From Deltaproteobacteria bacterium (lineage in GTDB: Bacteria; UBA10199; DSSB01): DNA of 6,579 nucleotides. Numbering within the stretch: the stretch's first letter is position 1; the number at the start of each line of letters is the position of its first letter. Made by a program: the position numbers and the translations under genes. The stretch covers positions 1 through 6,579 of the forward strand of contig JAJFLL010000311.1 of NCBI GenBank assembly GCA_021772695.1, in the 5' to 3' direction. The notes under the pieces were generated by a model. It had not been told where the DNA came from. It searched no databases and saw only the letters and a list, made by a program, of their open reading frames with translations. This document shows, piece after piece, positions 5,672-6,579 of the stretch.

Positions 5672-6579
5672 TTATTTTTTCAAATCGGTCGGTGGCACCA
5701 CTTTGGTTTTTTCCGGTTCACCCTTTTTTGGAGATGGTTTGCCAGGTTTAGCGGGCGAACCCTTGGAAGCGTCATGGTGCTCACCCTTAAGTTTTGAGCG
5801 GTCCATTCCCGTTGAGTAGGGATCGGCGGTTCTGGGGATGAACTCTACCCGACGATTTTTCAGTCTTGCGGCGGTTCGACCTTTGCCCCTTTGTCCGGCT
5901 TCGGGAACGATGGGATATTTTTCTCCGGCTCCGAAGGATTTGACCCGATCGGGGGCGACTCCGAAAAATACCAAAGACAAGCGGATGTATTCGGCGCGTT
6001 TATCAGAGAGACTTTGATTATAGCGGTCGGACCCTCGACTATCGGTGTGTCCAACCACCATAATTTGGAGGGACTTGATCCATTCCTGATAGGCCTTTTC
6101 GATTTCCTGTTGCCGTTTCGTGGCCGTAGGTTGTTCGAGTCCACGGTCTTTGAGGAATTTTCGGTGGCGTTCTTCGCCCCTAAGTTCCGCCTTGCCATTC
6201 ATCCAATCGGCTAGGTTCTTCAATTTTTCCGCTTCTTCCTTGGCGAGAATGAATACCCGTTTGCCGCCCCGCTGTTTGGAAACCTTAAGGAATTCTTCAA
6301 CGGTCCCTGGAGCTGCCGGACTTTTTGCCTCGGCCGCGGTCTTCATGGCCTGAAGGTGTCGCTTCGTAGGTCGGGCCGTGATGAAATTAGGCGTATCGAC
6401 CCGCAAGAAAGTGGCGCCAAAGACTGTCCCTACTTGTTCCAGGACTTCGTCGCCCAACACCAATCCCGCTAAATGCAGGACTCGACGATACTGCTGGTCT
6501 AAGGCCGCATTGCGTCTTCCCAATTGGAATCGCCACTCTTCCAAGATACCACGAAGTTTTTCTACGTCTTCACAGTTTT
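5672..6579 (-). CDS. OmpA-like peptidoglycan-binding protein, C-terminal part (partial)
   Basis: The frame is open to the window edge with no stop, so the true start lies outside; a TTG at 6544 has no special support and the residues before it (CEDVEKLRGI) look coding. Of the 301 visible residues, about 108-250 form an OmpA C-terminal domain: VFILAKEEAEKLKNLADWM, VVGHTDSRGSDRYNQSLSDKRAEYI, then SFGAGEKYPI and NRRVEF. The Asp of GHTD and the Arg of NRRVE, which bind diaminopimelate of peptidoglycan in this family, are both present. A charged segment of about 40 residues sits between the first helix and the GHTD strand and is longer than usual. The last ~50 residues are rich in Lys, Pro and Gly. 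It probably tethers an outer-membrane or envelope component to the cell wall. The N-terminal domain is unseen, so a barrel, lipoprotein or Pal/MotB-like form cannot be told apart. Confidence 0.88.
   Translation of the reverse strand, partial: NCEDVEKLRGILEEWRFQLGRRNAALDQQYRRVLHLAGLVLGDEVLEQVGTVFGATFLRVDTPNFITARPTKRHLQAMKTAAEAKSPAAPGTVEEFLKVSKQRGGKRVFILAKEEAEKLKNLADWMNGKAELRGEERHRKFLKDRGLEQPTATKRQQEIEKAYQEWIKSLQIMVVGHTDSRGSDRYNQSLSDKRAEYIRLSLVFFGVAPDRVKSFGAGEKYPIVPEAGQRGKGRTAARLKNRRVEFIPRTADPYSTGMDRSKLKGEHHDASKGSPAKPGKPSPKKGEPEKTKVVPPTDLKK

Noticed and set aside
5860..6214. Alternative open frames on both strands inside the OmpA-like gene
   Set aside because: They overlap the GHTD and NRRVE motif-bearing frame and show no family features of their own.

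Overview
The window looks like ordinary chromosome from a Gram-negative bacterium of roughly 50% GC. Support for this comes from an OmpA-type peptidoglycan-binding protein, Sec signal peptides, a glnB-glnA pair, a class I beta-type glutamine synthetase with the adenylylation tyrosine, and a GlpE-type single-domain rhodanese. From memory, the glutamine synthetase resembles deltaproteobacterial-type sequences (for example Geobacter), but the sequence alone does not fix the lineage. No mobile element, CRISPR array, tRNA or rRNA is visible.

Layout. Positions 1-1834, plus strand: the C-terminal half of the PII regulator GlnB, a 158-nt spacer with a hairpin, a promoter-like -35 and a near-perfect palindrome, then complete glnA ending in a strong intrinsic terminator. 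Positions 1833-4233, minus strand, converging on glnA: a large secreted CAP/SCP-domain protein, followed after 13 nt by glpE, probably one operon. Positions 4234-4619: a long gene-poor gap holding an AT-rich promoter-like block and, at 4471-4619, a stretch with coding-like character. Positions 4620-5519, minus: an exported two-domain protein of unknown function. Positions 5520-5671: a spacer with a long-loop intrinsic terminator. Positions 5672-6579, minus: the C-terminal part of an OmpA-like protein whose start lies outside the window.

How the genes work together. GlnB and GlnA form the nitrogen-assimilation module: PII signals 2-oxoglutarate and nitrogen status, and the conserved adenylylation tyrosine of GlnA implies control through a GlnE-type adenylyltransferase encoded elsewhere. 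The minus-strand genes mostly encode envelope or exported proteins: the CAP protein, the unknown exported protein and the OmpA-like protein. No shared pathway can be shown for them. I see no convincing new multi-gene system. The points most worth a second look are the architecture of the CAP protein and its coupling to glpE, the coding-like tail at 4471-4619, and the operator-like palindrome before glnA.
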